The notes under the pieces were generated by a model, which worked only from the letters and a program-made list of their open reading frames with translations, did no database searches and was not told the DNA's origin. Shown here one piece after another: positions 32,152 through 41,501 of a stretch of 64,000 nucleotides of DNA (position 1 is the first letter of the stretch; every line of letters begins with the position of its first letter). Both the position numbers and the translations under genes were made by a program. The stretch is from Calothrix sp. NIES-2098 (GTDB lineage: Bacteria > Cyanobacteriota > Cyanobacteriia > Cyanobacteriales > Nostocaceae): the NCBI GenBank assembly GCA_002368175.1, contig AP018172.1:1796001-1860000 (forward strand). The letters are read 5' to 3'.

Positions 32152-32188
32152 CTAAATACTGGAACATATTTAATGCTCCAGTATTTAG
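32152..32188. other. Perfect 12-bp inverted repeat between precursor genes
   Basis: CTAAATACTGGA (32152-32163) and TCCAGTATTTAG (32177-32188) form a perfect 12-bp stem with a 13-base loop. There is no T run. It is probably an mRNA-stabilising or processing hairpin between precursors A and B. Confidence 0.6.
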
Positions 32189-32276
32189 ATGTAATCTAAG
32201 CTTGTCAGGGGAGAAAACTAAAAATATTCGTAAGATTCTAAATTTTTTTAGGCAATTCCCCATCTGAAGCTACCTA

Positions 32277-32303
32277 AGTACTACTTCAAGATTAAGTAGT
32301 ACT
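32277..32303. other. Perfect 10-bp inverted repeat after precursor A
   Basis: AGTACTACTT and AAGTAGTACT enclose CAAGATT, 11 bases beyond the stop codon of precursor A. Its position suggests partial termination or 3'-end protection of the precursor A message. Confidence 0.6.
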
Positions 32304-32314
32304 ACACTCAACTA

Positions 32315-32539
32315 TTAGAATGAGATAATGCTGTTAAAAGATCTGAGCCATTGAGTTGTTAGTACTGCGTTGGCTAGAGGTGCGTTGCCAGTCAACAGAA
32401 ATGTATATGCAGATGCACCAAGAGCAAATATCTTCTGAGTAGTGGAATCTTGAATGACTGTCGTATCTCCACCGCTAACGATCGCAGATTCTTCAGCAGA
32501 TACTTCGGTGAATAATTCGTTTTGTTCGATAACTTGCAT
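32315..32539 (-). CDS. Double-glycine leader peptide precursor A
   Basis: A 74-residue precursor from the ATG at 32539, which has AGGAG nine bases upstream; a longer in-frame extension to 32632 is unlikely. The leader MQVIEQNELFTEVSAEESAI ends VSGG (21-24). The 50-residue core includes KIFALGASAYTFLLTGN and PLANAVLTTQWLRSF. Shared with precursor B is the pattern LLTGN-xx-LAN-x-VL-xx-QW-x-R-x-F. It is the first gene of the putative export locus in transcription order, with an AT-rich promoter region upstream. Bacteriocin or signalling activity is possible but unproven. Confidence 0.85.
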   Translation of the reverse strand: MQVIEQNELFTEVSAEESAIVSGGDTTVIQDSTTQKIFALGASAYTFLLTGNAPLANAVLTTQWLRSFNSIISF

Positions 32540-33046
32540 GATGTTTACTCCTGAATGAGAATTGTGGAAATTACTTGTCGCTAGTTGTTGATTGCCTGTT
32601 ATTAGCTGCTCAACTCCTTGCTTGATTAACAAGATATCTCCAATTACCCAAGTCAGTCATTTACATTTACTGCAAACTTAATTACCAATTTTAGAAATTA
32701 TCATTTCCGTATTGCGTAAGTGATATTACCGAAAAATACATATAAAAATTACACTTAATTTTACTGAATCTTAGCAAAAAATAGGAGAAATTTTTTACTA
32801 ACTTTAACAAATTAGGCTTAATTTATGTAGTCTAAAATGCTCTATATAAGGATTTTATCAAAAAAATATATAAAATTATTGTAGGCTTTAAAAAAAATAC
32901 ATTTAAGTATGTTAATCGGATAAAAAGTTTATTTTTATACAAAAAAGCTGTAGAGAATATTTCTGCTCTACAGCTTTTTTTTGTACCTCATATTGGTCAA
33001 TTCAACTGCTTCCAGTATTCGCTAACCTAATGAGGAAAAGGCTTAC
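32540..33046. other. AT-rich region between argD and the peptide locus
   Basis: It contains the promoter region of precursor A and the terminator of argD at 32941-32982. The rest is very AT-rich and without supported genes. Confidence 0.5.
32941..32982 (-). terminator. Intrinsic terminator downstream of argD
   Basis: AAAAAAGCTGTAGAG and its complement CTCTACAGCTTTTTT form a stem of about 15 bp around AATATTTCTG, with T runs on both strands. It lies 65 bases after the argD stop codon. Confidence 0.85.
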
Positions 33047-34330
33047 CTACACATTGACAGTAGCCAGGGCTTTGTCAACAGCTTGCAAGGCTGTATTGAC
33101 TTCTGCCTCTGTGACAATTAGTGGTGGTACAAACCGGACGACTTTTGGCCCTGCGGGTACAAGCAGTACGCCTTCGGCGATCGCACTTTTGACAATATCA
33201 GCAGCAGTTAGCTGGATATCGGCTTGCAATTCTAGACCGTTGATTAAACCCCAGCCGCGAACATCGGCAATGTAATTAGGATACTTGGCCGCGATCGCTC
33301 TTAATCCATCTCGTAGTTGTTCGCCTCGCTGTTGCACATTCTGCAAAATATTTTCTTTCTCTAATGTTTGACAAACACTCAGCGCTACTCCACAAGCAAA
33401 AGGATTACCGCCAAAGGTGCTGGCGTGTTCTCCGGGTTGGAAGACATCGCAGAATTTCTTACTCATCATCGCACCGATGGGGATACCACCACCGAGTCCC
33501 TTAGCACTGGTGAAAATATCTGGTTCAACGCCCAGACTTTCATAACCCCATAACTTACCGCTGCGTCCCATACCAACTTGCACTTCATCGAAAATCAATA
33601 AAATGCCAGTTTCATCACAGATTTGCCGCAGTTTTTGGAAGTAAGCAACATCGCCAGGACGAACGCCGCCTTCTCCTTGCAAAGGTTCTAATAAAATTGC
33701 AGCGACACGATAATCACCTTCATCCAGTTCGCTAATCGCCGCTTCTACTGCGCCAATATCGTTGTAAGGCACATAGTGGAAACCAGGTACTAGGGGATCG
33801 AAATATTTTTGATACTTTGGTTGTCCTGTAGCAGTAATCGTTGCTAAAGTCCGCCCGTGGAAACTCGCATTGGCGGTTAAGATAATCGGTCGTTCAATTT
33901 CTAGTACAGTATGGGCATATTTCCGCGCTAATTTAATTGCTGCTTCGTTGGCTTCAGCACCAGAGTTGCAGAAAAAGACGCGATCGGCACAGGAATGTTG
34001 AATAATCCATTTTGCCAATTCACCTTGTTCGGGAATGTAGTACAAATTAGAGACATGATGCAGCTTTTGGATTTGGCGTGTGACTGCTTCTACCATCGCT
34101 GGGTGGGCATGTCCTAAGGTACAAGTGGCAATTCCGGCCACAAAGTCCAGATATTCCCGCCCCTCAGTATCCCAAACCCGGCATCCTGCACCCCGTTCTA
34201 GGGCTAAAGGAAACCGACCATAGGTGGACATCACAGCTGTATCAAAGCTGTTGGGATCAAAGGGGCTAGATGGTAAAGTATCTGACTGTGGGGGGTTGGT
34301 GGCTTCTTCAACTAAAGTTTGTATGCTCAC
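33047..34330 (-). CDS. argD: Acetylornithine aminotransferase (class III)
   Basis: A 427-residue PLP-dependent aminotransferase of arginine biosynthesis, converting N-acetylglutamate semialdehyde to N-acetylornithine. Visible motifs are VWDTEGREYLDFVAGIA, LYYIPEQGELA, FFCNSGAEANEAAIKLARKY (phosphate-binding), LIFDEVQVGMGRSG, and TSAKGLGGGIPIGAM with the PLP lysine, then HASTFGGNPFACG. The N-terminal 35 residues are a variable extension. Related activity as succinyl-diaminopimelate aminotransferase cannot be excluded. It starts at an ATG and is followed by a clear terminator. Confidence 0.93.
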   Translation of the reverse strand: MSIQTLVEEATNPPQSDTLPSSPFDPNSFDTAVMSTYGRFPLALERGAGCRVWDTEGREYLDFVAGIATCTLGHAHPAMVEAVTRQIQKLHHVSNLYYIPEQGELAKWIIQHSCADRVFFCNSGAEANEAAIKLARKYAHTVLEIERPIILTANASFHGRTLATITATGQPKYQKYFDPLVPGFHYVPYNDIGAVEAAISELDEGDYRVAAILLEPLQGEGGVRPGDVAYFQKLRQICDETGILLIFDEVQVGMGRSGKLWGYESLGVEPDIFTSAKGLGGGIPIGAMMSKKFCDVFQPGEHASTFGGNPFACGVALSVCQTLEKENILQNVQQRGEQLRDGLRAIAAKYPNYIADVRGWGLINGLELQADIQLTAADIVKSAIAEGVLLVPAGPKVVRFVPPLIVTEAEVNTALQAVDKALATVNV

Positions 34331-34479
34331 TACCGCTCCTTCGGAAAATCTTTTGATCGTATAGTTATCTACTAGTGTCCTAGAAATTTCTCAAAAATTG
34401 CGACTATTTTCTGCAACTTATATTTTTTTGGTGACTAACCCGTAAATCTTCTTTTACCAGCCGCAGAGGTGAAACAATT

Positions 34480-35544
34480 TTGTACTCAACTCTTGAGGAA
34501 AAATATCAACGTATTCAAAAAGAATTAATGGCTGGGGCGATCGCTCTCGGTTGTGTGTTCTTGATTGGGACTTTGTGGTACTGTCTGGTGGAGGGCTGGT
34601 CATGGGAAGATGCCGCTTACATGACGGTAATTACCTTGGCAACTGTGGGATATGGCGAAACACACCCTTTAGGTAATCGCGGACGATTATTTACCATTGC
34701 CTTAATTTTGATGGGTGTGATCAATATCGGTTACATTGTCAATAGATTCACAGAAGCCGTGATTGATGGCTACTTTCAAGAAGGCATTCGACTAAGGCAA
34801 CAGAGGCGGTTAATGGAATCCTTATCAGGACATTATATTATTTGTGGTTTTAGTCGCACAGGTCGCCAAATTGCCAAAGAGTTTCGGGCAGAAGGCGTAC
34901 CTTTTGTCGTGATTGATTCTGAGCCGGAATCAGTGCAAAGAGCGCAAGTTGAAGGTTATATAGTATACCAAGGCGATGCCACGTTAGATGAATCGCTCTT
35001 AAAAGTAGGTATAGAGCGAGCGATTTGTCTGGTAGCGGCACTGCCTTCAGATGCCGAAAATTTATATACAGTTCTATCAGCAAAAACCCTGAATCCAGGA
35101 ATTCGAGCGATCGCCAGAGCCAGTACAGAAGAAGCTTTACAAAAATTACAACGTGGCGGTGCAGATGCGGTAATTTCTCCTTATATTACAGGCGGGAAAA
35201 GGATGGCCGCCGCAGCCCTCAGACCCCAAATTTTGGATTTTGTCGATGGTATCCTTTCAGGTTCAGACCGCCAATTGTATATGGAAGAATTTTTGCTCGA
35301 CCCAGCTTTTTGTCCGTTTGTGGGACAAACCCTACAAAAAGCCAAACTGCGATCGCAAACTGGAGCTTTAGTGTTAGCTATTCGCCGCACCGATGGTAAT
35401 TTGATTGGCGGCCCCACTGGTGACACTATTTTAATGCCAGGAGATACCCTAATCTGCATGGGGACAGCCGAACAATTGCGCAGCCTTAACCAAGTTCTGG
35501 GGCCAATTGTTTCCCAAAAATTGCGTAAACCGAAAAAGATCTGA
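34480..35544 (+). CDS. Potassium channel with TrkA-N/TrkA-C domains
   Basis: The protein has 354 residues. Two transmembrane helices (MAGAIALGCVFLIGTLWYCLV and LFTIALILMGVINIGYIV) flank a pore with the selectivity filter TVGYG in ITLATVGYGE (about residue 58). A TrkA-N/RCK domain follows (GHYIICGFSRTGRQIAKEF, a Rossmann-type glycine motif; VVIDSEPESV; YQGDATLDESLL), then a TrkA-C domain (LRSQTGALVLAIRR, MPGDTLICMG). This is a two-TM, RCK-regulated K+ channel of the MthK type. The chosen start is a TTG at 34480 with AGAGGTG ten bases upstream; the first in-frame ATG would remove part of helix 1. Confidence 0.9.
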   Translation: MYSTLEEKYQRIQKELMAGAIALGCVFLIGTLWYCLVEGWSWEDAAYMTVITLATVGYGETHPLGNRGRLFTIALILMGVINIGYIVNRFTEAVIDGYFQEGIRLRQQRRLMESLSGHYIICGFSRTGRQIAKEFRAEGVPFVVIDSEPESVQRAQVEGYIVYQGDATLDESLLKVGIERAICLVAALPSDAENLYTVLSAKTLNPGIRAIARASTEEALQKLQRGGADAVISPYITGGKRMAAAALRPQILDFVDGILSGSDRQLYMEEFLLDPAFCPFVGQTLQKAKLRSQTGALVLAIRRTDGNLIGGPTGDTILMPGDTLICMGTAEQLRSLNQVLGPIVSQKLRKPKKI

Positions 35545-36765
35545 TCGGGTTCTAGCAACTCCTCACAGAGAACAGTAAATCAGAGACATCACCTGAATGT
35601 GCGATCGCAAGGTTTTTGGAATTACTTCCCTACGCAACGACAGCTATTTTTAATGTACGAATAAGAAAAAAGGTTTGGCTCGTTACCAGACCTCTATATA
35701 AATCCAGTGCATAACAACATCCCGGATCAATTTACTCTTTATTTTTTAGTACAGCATCTTCCTATAGGATGTGTTCAAATCCTGTGAAAGCTGATAATAC
35801 CTAAATCAATAGCAACATCTTATTTGAATTTATGAATTTATTAGCAAAGTTGTTAGTTCAATATATTGGATAAATACCAGCCAATACAGCTTGAAAGCAA
35901 AATAAAAGACGGGTATTATCCCGTCGAGATAGCTTGAAAGTGGAAATACACCTTGGAGTCTAAAAAATTACAAAAATAAATTAAATAGGTTGCCAAGATT
36001 AACTCAGGTTACAAACAAAAAAACGGTTATCTTTGCCGTGGTTAATGTTGGTAGCCTAGTTAATCTTTTCAAGTTTTATGAAGATAACATGGCTCAAGTT
36101 TGACGAGTTGCCAAAATGCCAAATAATCAATCAGCAAAGAAGACGGATTTTATCCCGTCTTCAGGAGAGTAAGTGAAAACATCTTGGTAATATCTGCAAT
36201 ATATCAAGTGAATCTGTGTTTTACTTGCCAAAGTGCCGAATTGTTAACAATCGCACAATTATATAAATTAATTTGCAATTATATGAAGTTATATATGTTA
36301 TGAAAATTTAACTTTTACGAAATGCGGAATGTTGCAATGAGATTGTGTAATTAATTCCGATTGGCTAGTTGTCATTGCTAGCGGATAAAAGGAGGAATAG
36401 ATTTGATCTTGCGTTAATAACTATAGAGTTAAACAACAAATAAAGGTGGATGTTCTTAGCTGACTTGCTTTTGCTGATTCGAGAAAAATGTTATATAAAC
36501 CAATGGAGTTATATGGTGTAAATATTTTGTTGCATTAGCGATCGCCTGTAAAAACTTACAGACTAGTATTTAGATTGCTTCCTGAGGCTCAATTAAAATC
36601 TGAGCTATCAAAACCAATCTACAGAAAAGTTTTTTAGCATACTAAATTTTGCAACACAACTGTCATTAGAGATAGGCTTGCTATATCCTAAGTATAAACA
36701 TAGACATTAGCTTGTCTAGCAAGCATGAGTCAGTTAACAAATGACTAAATACCTAACTCTTGTTT
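35545..36765. other. Long AT-rich intergenic region with several hairpins
   Basis: 1.2 kb without a supported CDS. It holds an orphan minus-strand terminator (35666-35692), two related hairpins GACGGG-TATTAT-CCCGTC (35908-35925) and GAAGACGG-ATTTTATC-CCGTCTTC (36139-36162), and an AAGATTAACT/AGTTAATCTT pair around 35996-36067. One or more non-coding RNAs are possible; none matches a family I know. Confidence 0.45.
35666..35692 (-). terminator. Orphan intrinsic terminator, minus strand
   Basis: Minus strand: GGTCTGG (35686-35692) pairs with CCAAACC (35672-35678; one mismatch) around TAACGAG, followed by six T. No minus-strand gene lies upstream for over 2 kb, so it may end an unannotated small RNA. 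Confidence 0.5.
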
Positions 36766-37692
36766 ATGAATAGTGCGCGTCTTGAACAAACCAGCATCTA
36801 CTTATCTATTGGTGGTGCTTTATTTCTAGCAATTTTAGGACTTTCCTTCGGATTAGCCGTCCAATCCGGAGCAGTGTTGCTTGATGCTTTCTTTAATGTG
36901 ATTACTTTTATAATGGCATTAACCACATTGTGGATTTCTCGTTTATTGAAACGACCAGATGGGCGAAGATTTCAATTTGGTTATAAAGGCTTTACTCCCT
37001 TACTTAATTTATGTAAGTCGTTACTGATTGCTGGATTATCGATGTTTGCCTTTGCTTCTTCAGCGGCTGCATTGTTACATGGAGGGAGACATCTTGATGC
37101 AGGAGTAGTAGTAATTTATGCGGTAATTGCTGCATTTACCTGTCTCGTCGTTTCGATTACACATACCATAATTGCCAAAAAGACAGGATCTCCAATAGTA
37201 CGTGTAGATGCAAAAAATTGGATGATTAATGGGATAATTGGTCTTTCTGTGGGGATTGTATTTAGTATTGTCGCACTAATTAAACGTACTTCTTTTGCGT
37301 GGTTTGTGCCTTATGCCGACCCCACAATTGTTATCATATTAGTCATGCTCACTGTGCCTGTCCCTACTAAAGTCATACTTGAAAGTCTGAATCAACTTCT
37401 GTTAGGTGCTCCTCAGGCAGCTTTGCAACAACGTATTAATAATTTACTAGATGTTGCAACAACAAAGTTTCCTTGTGCCAGACGTTATTTGCGAATGACA
37501 GAAGTTGGAGAAGCTTTATATCTCCATCTTTACTGGTTATTGCCTAACGATGAGAAATTAACTAGTCTCGAAGAAATTGATGCGATGCGACATCAAATCA
37601 CAGATATTGTGAAACAAGAATTTCCCAATGTCACTCTTGATATTCTATTTACCCAAGATGAACAATGGTTTAGTACCATGAATCCTACATAA
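36766..37692 (+). CDS. Cation diffusion facilitator family transporter
   Basis: The protein has 308 residues from the ATG at 36766 (a TTG lies two codons upstream). Six transmembrane helices are apparent, beginning YLSIGGALFLAILGLSFGLAV. Helix 2 has SGAVLLDAFFNVITF, the position of a metal-binding Asp in CDF proteins, and the loop after it has RRFQFGYKGFTPLL, the family motif. The C-terminal cytoplasmic domain (FPCARRYLRMTEVGEALYLH, VKQEFPNVTLDILFT) is the usual ferredoxin-like regulator. CDF proteins export Zn, Co, Fe or Mn; the metal cannot be read from the sequence. Confidence 0.87.
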   Translation: MNSARLEQTSIYLSIGGALFLAILGLSFGLAVQSGAVLLDAFFNVITFIMALTTLWISRLLKRPDGRRFQFGYKGFTPLLNLCKSLLIAGLSMFAFASSAAALLHGGRHLDAGVVVIYAVIAAFTCLVVSITHTIIAKKTGSPIVRVDAKNWMINGIIGLSVGIVFSIVALIKRTSFAWFVPYADPTIVIILVMLTVPVPTKVILESLNQLLLGAPQAALQQRINNLLDVATTKFPCARRYLRMTEVGEALYLHLYWLLPNDEKLTSLEEIDAMRHQITDIVKQEFPNVTLDILFTQDEQWFSTMNPT

Positions 37693-37913
37693 TTTTTGGG
37701 TGAATTTCTATCAATATCGTGGTAATTACAAAAGCAAAACATCTAGAGTTGTATTTCAAGAAAAGACTCAAATTACAACAACTGAATACAGATTTTGAGC
37801 GGAGAGAATACTCTCTTCTCTATATTCCTTAAAATGGTAACTTTGCAGTTACTGTTTTTTATGGAAACATGCAGCGGTATGGATTTTCCAGCCGCTTTTT
37901 TTTAGTTTGTGAC

Positions 37914-40364
37914 TTATTCTGCTTGCAAGCGAACCTTGAAAAAGCGATCGCACTTTAATTGTTGTCCTTGACAAGTAACTTCTGCGTCATCTACCCAAGC
38001 TTGTTGAAGTTTCATTCCATGCAAATGTAACTGTACGCTGGTGTAAGCAAAAGGATAATCTCCGGCTTCTTGCCAAGTAAGTTCTAAACCATTTGCCAAT
38101 CTTACCAACTGGAATTTATCCAGTCGGGATGCACCGTAACCATCGCCTGCATCGCTGTATAACTGAGTAAAACTTTCACCTTCCATCGGTGGATAAAGAT
38201 GGAGAGTAAGTTGTTGATTTTCTTCCATTGGTAAGATACTCCCAGCTTTAACCAACACAGGAATAGTTTCTAGCGGTGCTGCAAGACTAAACTGTTGTCC
38301 GCCCTCAAAGGCCGTGTCATCCCAAAAACTATACCAACGTCCTGGCGGTAAAATAATCTGTCGCGTTGAGCGAAGCTCTGCCGTAGGCATTCGCCCTCCC
38401 TCTTCGACAATCGGACAAATCAGTAAAGCATCGCCTAATAAGAAAGCGTCTTCTATATCCCATAGTTTTGTGTCATCGTCAGCCGCCCAAAATACAGGAC
38501 GCACGGGAGAATAACCTTTTTGTGTCGCTTCCCAGGATAAAGTATAGAAATACGGCAGCAGACGATAACGCAGTTGTAAGAAAGAACGAATGATACTCAG
38601 ATAAGGTTCGCCGTAAGTCCAGGGCGTGCGGTGTTCTACATTATTAGATGAGTGAGTTCGATAAAACGTGAAAAACGTTGCCATTTGGAACCAACGTAAG
38701 TATAGTTCCGCACTAGGATTACCTTGGAAACCACCAATATCCGGGCCGCTATAGGGAATTCCAGAAAGCCCTAAACCGACAATTGTTGATATTGTTTGGC
38801 GTAACGCACCCCAAGTACATTCAATATCCCCAGTCCATGTCCAAGCATAGCGTTGAAGTCCTGCCCAACCTGCACGGGAAACTATAAAAGGTCGTTTTTC
38901 TTTGCGGTATTGACGCAAACTTTCATAGCCTGCTTCTGCTTGCAACAATCCGTAAATATTATGTGCTTCCCGGTGATCGCCGCCTCTACCTTCCATATAA
39001 TGTTGAGTAACTTTTGGCAAAGAGCGATCGCCAGAAGTAATAAAAGCCGCAGGTTCGTTCATATCATGCCAAAAACCTGCCACGCCCACATCCAACAAAT
39101 ATGCATACTGGCGACTCCACCAACTGCGCACCTTGGGATTGGTAAAATCGGGAAATACGCACCAACCAGGCCACACAGGCGCAACTACAAGTTTGCCATT
39201 CGGGAGTTTGCAAAATCCATCTAATATTTGACCTTCTAAGAACAGATTACTGTGGCGACTGTATTTAATTCCTGGGTTGAGAATGGCGATAAATTGCACA
39301 CCAATTTCCGCAAGTTCTTGGGTAAAACTCGCCAATTTCGGAAAGCGTTCCGGGTCAATGGTAAAAGCTCGGTATCCAACTTGACAGTCAATATCTAAAT
39401 GAATCGCGCTTAAAGGTAGCTTGCGATCTTGAAAAGCTCTCGCTTCCTCCCTCACCGCAGATTCTGTACGATACCCCCATTTAGATTGGTGATAGCCTAA
39501 CGCCCATCTCGGCGGTAGGGGCGCGCGTCCAGTCAATTCGGTATAGCGCTCTACTAGCTGTTTTGGCGAACCCACAGTCAAATAATAACGCAGCGATCCC
39601 CCAGTAAAGTCAGCTGTGGCAGTTTCGGCAAAGGTAAAATTAGCATCAAAAGAATTCTCATAAAAAATTAGATAACTGCCAAGCGAGTGCAGACCCAAAT
39701 AGACAGGAATGCAGAGATACATTGGGTCTGAGCCTGGAGGATACATCCCAGCAGCATCATAATTCCACATCCGATAGGTTTTACTTTGTTGCTGCTCATC
39801 TTTAGCGGCTCGGAGATTTAGTGAAGAAGCCCGTTCTCCTAGCCCGTAAATACGTTCTTCTGAACGCAGTTGTGCTTGATGAATCCATCCTTGACTTTTA
39901 CACTGGGGCGGTAGTTCTTCGCGGATGACTTGGCCTGAGCGATCGCAGAATTTTAGACTACCATCTACTTCAATAATTACTCTCAGACTATTACTGGACA
40001 CAGCACAATTAGTATCTGTCTGTGTCAACTGAGTTTCTACATCTTGCCATTCATGTTGGGCAATTGCATAAGGAATGGGAGGTATACCAGGTTTCCAATC
40101 AATTCTGACTAAATCTTCAGTCAGAAAACAGACTTCTAACTCAGCCAACTCGAAATAGAAATTAGCACCTCTGGCTGTTTGTTCTGCACGCAGTAACTTT
40201 CCCGGTTTGCCAAAACCTTCCTCTGTTGATGTTTTCAGAAACTGGCGTTCTATTCTATCTCGCTTCCAAGTGTATAAGAATGCTTTTGGAGCATAACTCA
40301 AATAGAAAAGCGAACCAAATAAAAACTTTAATTTTAATTGGATTTGTTTTAATCTATCCACCAT
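37914..40364 (-). CDS. Glycoside hydrolase family 31 alpha-glucosidase
   Basis: The protein has 816 residues from the ATG at 40364, with GGAG seven bases upstream. The order is an N-terminal beta domain (RIYGLGERASSLNL, YRMWNYDAAGMYPPGSDP), a catalytic barrel (RWALGYHQSKWGYRTE, LDIDCQVGYRAFTIDPERFP), the nucleophile in GFWHDMNEPAAF and the acid/base in YSGPDIGGFQGNPS, and C-terminal beta domains (PPGRWYSFWDDTAFEGGQ). GH31 enzymes release alpha-linked glucose from oligosaccharides. Residues encoded at 38363-38394 (RMPTAELRST, inside VEEGG...RQIILPPGRW) correspond to a Nostoc-type repeat, an in-frame insertion. No signal peptide is apparent. Confidence 0.92.
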   Translation of the reverse strand: MVDRLKQIQLKLKFLFGSLFYLSYAPKAFLYTWKRDRIERQFLKTSTEEGFGKPGKLLRAEQTARGANFYFELAELEVCFLTEDLVRIDWKPGIPPIPYAIAQHEWQDVETQLTQTDTNCAVSSNSLRVIIEVDGSLKFCDRSGQVIREELPPQCKSQGWIHQAQLRSEERIYGLGERASSLNLRAAKDEQQQSKTYRMWNYDAAGMYPPGSDPMYLCIPVYLGLHSLGSYLIFYENSFDANFTFAETATADFTGGSLRYYLTVGSPKQLVERYTELTGRAPLPPRWALGYHQSKWGYRTESAVREEARAFQDRKLPLSAIHLDIDCQVGYRAFTIDPERFPKLASFTQELAEIGVQFIAILNPGIKYSRHSNLFLEGQILDGFCKLPNGKLVVAPVWPGWCVFPDFTNPKVRSWWSRQYAYLLDVGVAGFWHDMNEPAAFITSGDRSLPKVTQHYMEGRGGDHREAHNIYGLLQAEAGYESLRQYRKEKRPFIVSRAGWAGLQRYAWTWTGDIECTWGALRQTISTIVGLGLSGIPYSGPDIGGFQGNPSAELYLRWFQMATFFTFYRTHSSNNVEHRTPWTYGEPYLSIIRSFLQLRYRLLPYFYTLSWEATQKGYSPVRPVFWAADDDTKLWDIEDAFLLGDALLICPIVEEGGRMPTAELRSTRQIILPPGRWYSFWDDTAFEGGQQFSLAAPLETIPVLVKAGSILPMEENQQLTLHLYPPMEGESFTQLYSDAGDGYGASRLDKFQLVRLANGLELTWQEAGDYPFAYTSVQLHLHGMKLQQAWVDDAEVTCQGQQLKCDRFFKVRLQAE
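38363..38394. repeat. Short palindromic repeat inside the GH31 coding region
   Basis: GCGTTGAGCGAAGCTCTGCC followed by GTAGGCATTCGC; the core GAGC-GAA-GCTC is a hairpin. I recognise this as a dispersed Nostoc repeat. It is read in frame by the alpha-glucosidase gene. Confidence 0.65.
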
Positions 40365-41501
40365 TAATTTGCTCCAATAACAAGTTCTCTGCAATCCTTT
40401 TAAGCTGATTTGACCTAAACCGATTGCTCCTAAAGCTGACTCTAAGATTTTGCTGCTTTATCTCTAGCTACCTGTAAATTGCAAATTACAGCAATCGCTA
40501 TACCCAGATTCTTAGACACTTCTACACAAATCATCCTTTCAGAAAAGCCACCTATTAAATAATTGGCTAATTTCAGCTAAAAAGTTAATTCACCTTAGGG
40601 AAGATCTATGATTTTCGATTCATCAATTAGTCTTAAGTCTAGAGATTTATTTAAAAATTTAGGAAATATAACATTATAATTTAGTTAATAAAATACAATT
40701 TATTAACAACACACAAGAGAAAATAAAATTGCCTTAGTATGGGTTCGCTCGCAGGTTCACAACCTATTTGAGATTACTGTAGCAACGGTAAATCAGAAGT
40801 TATAAAATTTCAGTTTAATAATGATACAAATTACGTGAGTAAAGTTTGAGCAATGCAGGATTAGTAGCAACTGAACGTGAAACCTGTTTTGCGATCGCGT
40901 TTTTCCTCACCTCCAGCCCTCCATTTTGGATGAGGGAAGGCGAAATCTCATTACCATTCTGCGAGAATGGAAGAAAGGGTTAGGAGATGAGGGTGCTTTC
41001 AGTTTCACAAAACTTGCCCATACTTAAAACCTTAGTGCAGGATATACAAATTAAATACGTAATAGCTAATTAACTTTATATACCCATCTTTGTAAATTTT
41101 TCATGAAGACGATGTGCTTTTATCTATCTACATTTTTTTGTAAAAAATGCTACTAATAAATTATCAATAAATAAGCTGTGAAGATTTTATTAATCTGCGA
41201 GTTAGCTTTTTAAAGACTGAATCATGTTTTAAAAGAAACAACGCTGAAAATGGTTAAAAATCCCCAATCGAGCAAGGATAAATCCGTAGTCAATTTCAAA
41301 ATAATGTATTATATTCAACTTTAAATATGAAATTTTGCTAACGGTTTGGCCAAGAAATTTAAATCTTATCTAAAAAGCTCAAAAATTACCAAATTAATGC
41401 GTGACAGGCTCCTAGGAAAATGCTACGTATTACTGTAAATAATTTTGATGGCAACTTCATACAGTCATGCATAAGGTCGTAAATATACTGCAATACTCAA
41501 G
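40365..41501. other. Long intergenic region with a MITE-like palindrome
   Basis: 1.1 kb of mostly AT-rich sequence between GH31 and the TPR gene. The only organised element seen is the imperfect palindrome at 40877-41008. No coding region is supported. Confidence 0.5.
40877..41008. repeat. MITE-like imperfect palindrome, about 130 bp
   Basis: Outer arms GTGAAACCTG and CAGTTTCAC, then CCTCACCTCCAGCCCT (40905-40920) against AGGGTTAGGAGATGAGG (40976-40992), with an inner hairpin CCATTCT-GCG-AGAATGG. It forms a nested long hairpin containing one HIP1 site. There is no ORF inside. The structure fits a non-autonomous mobile element or dispersed repeat. Confidence 0.55.
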
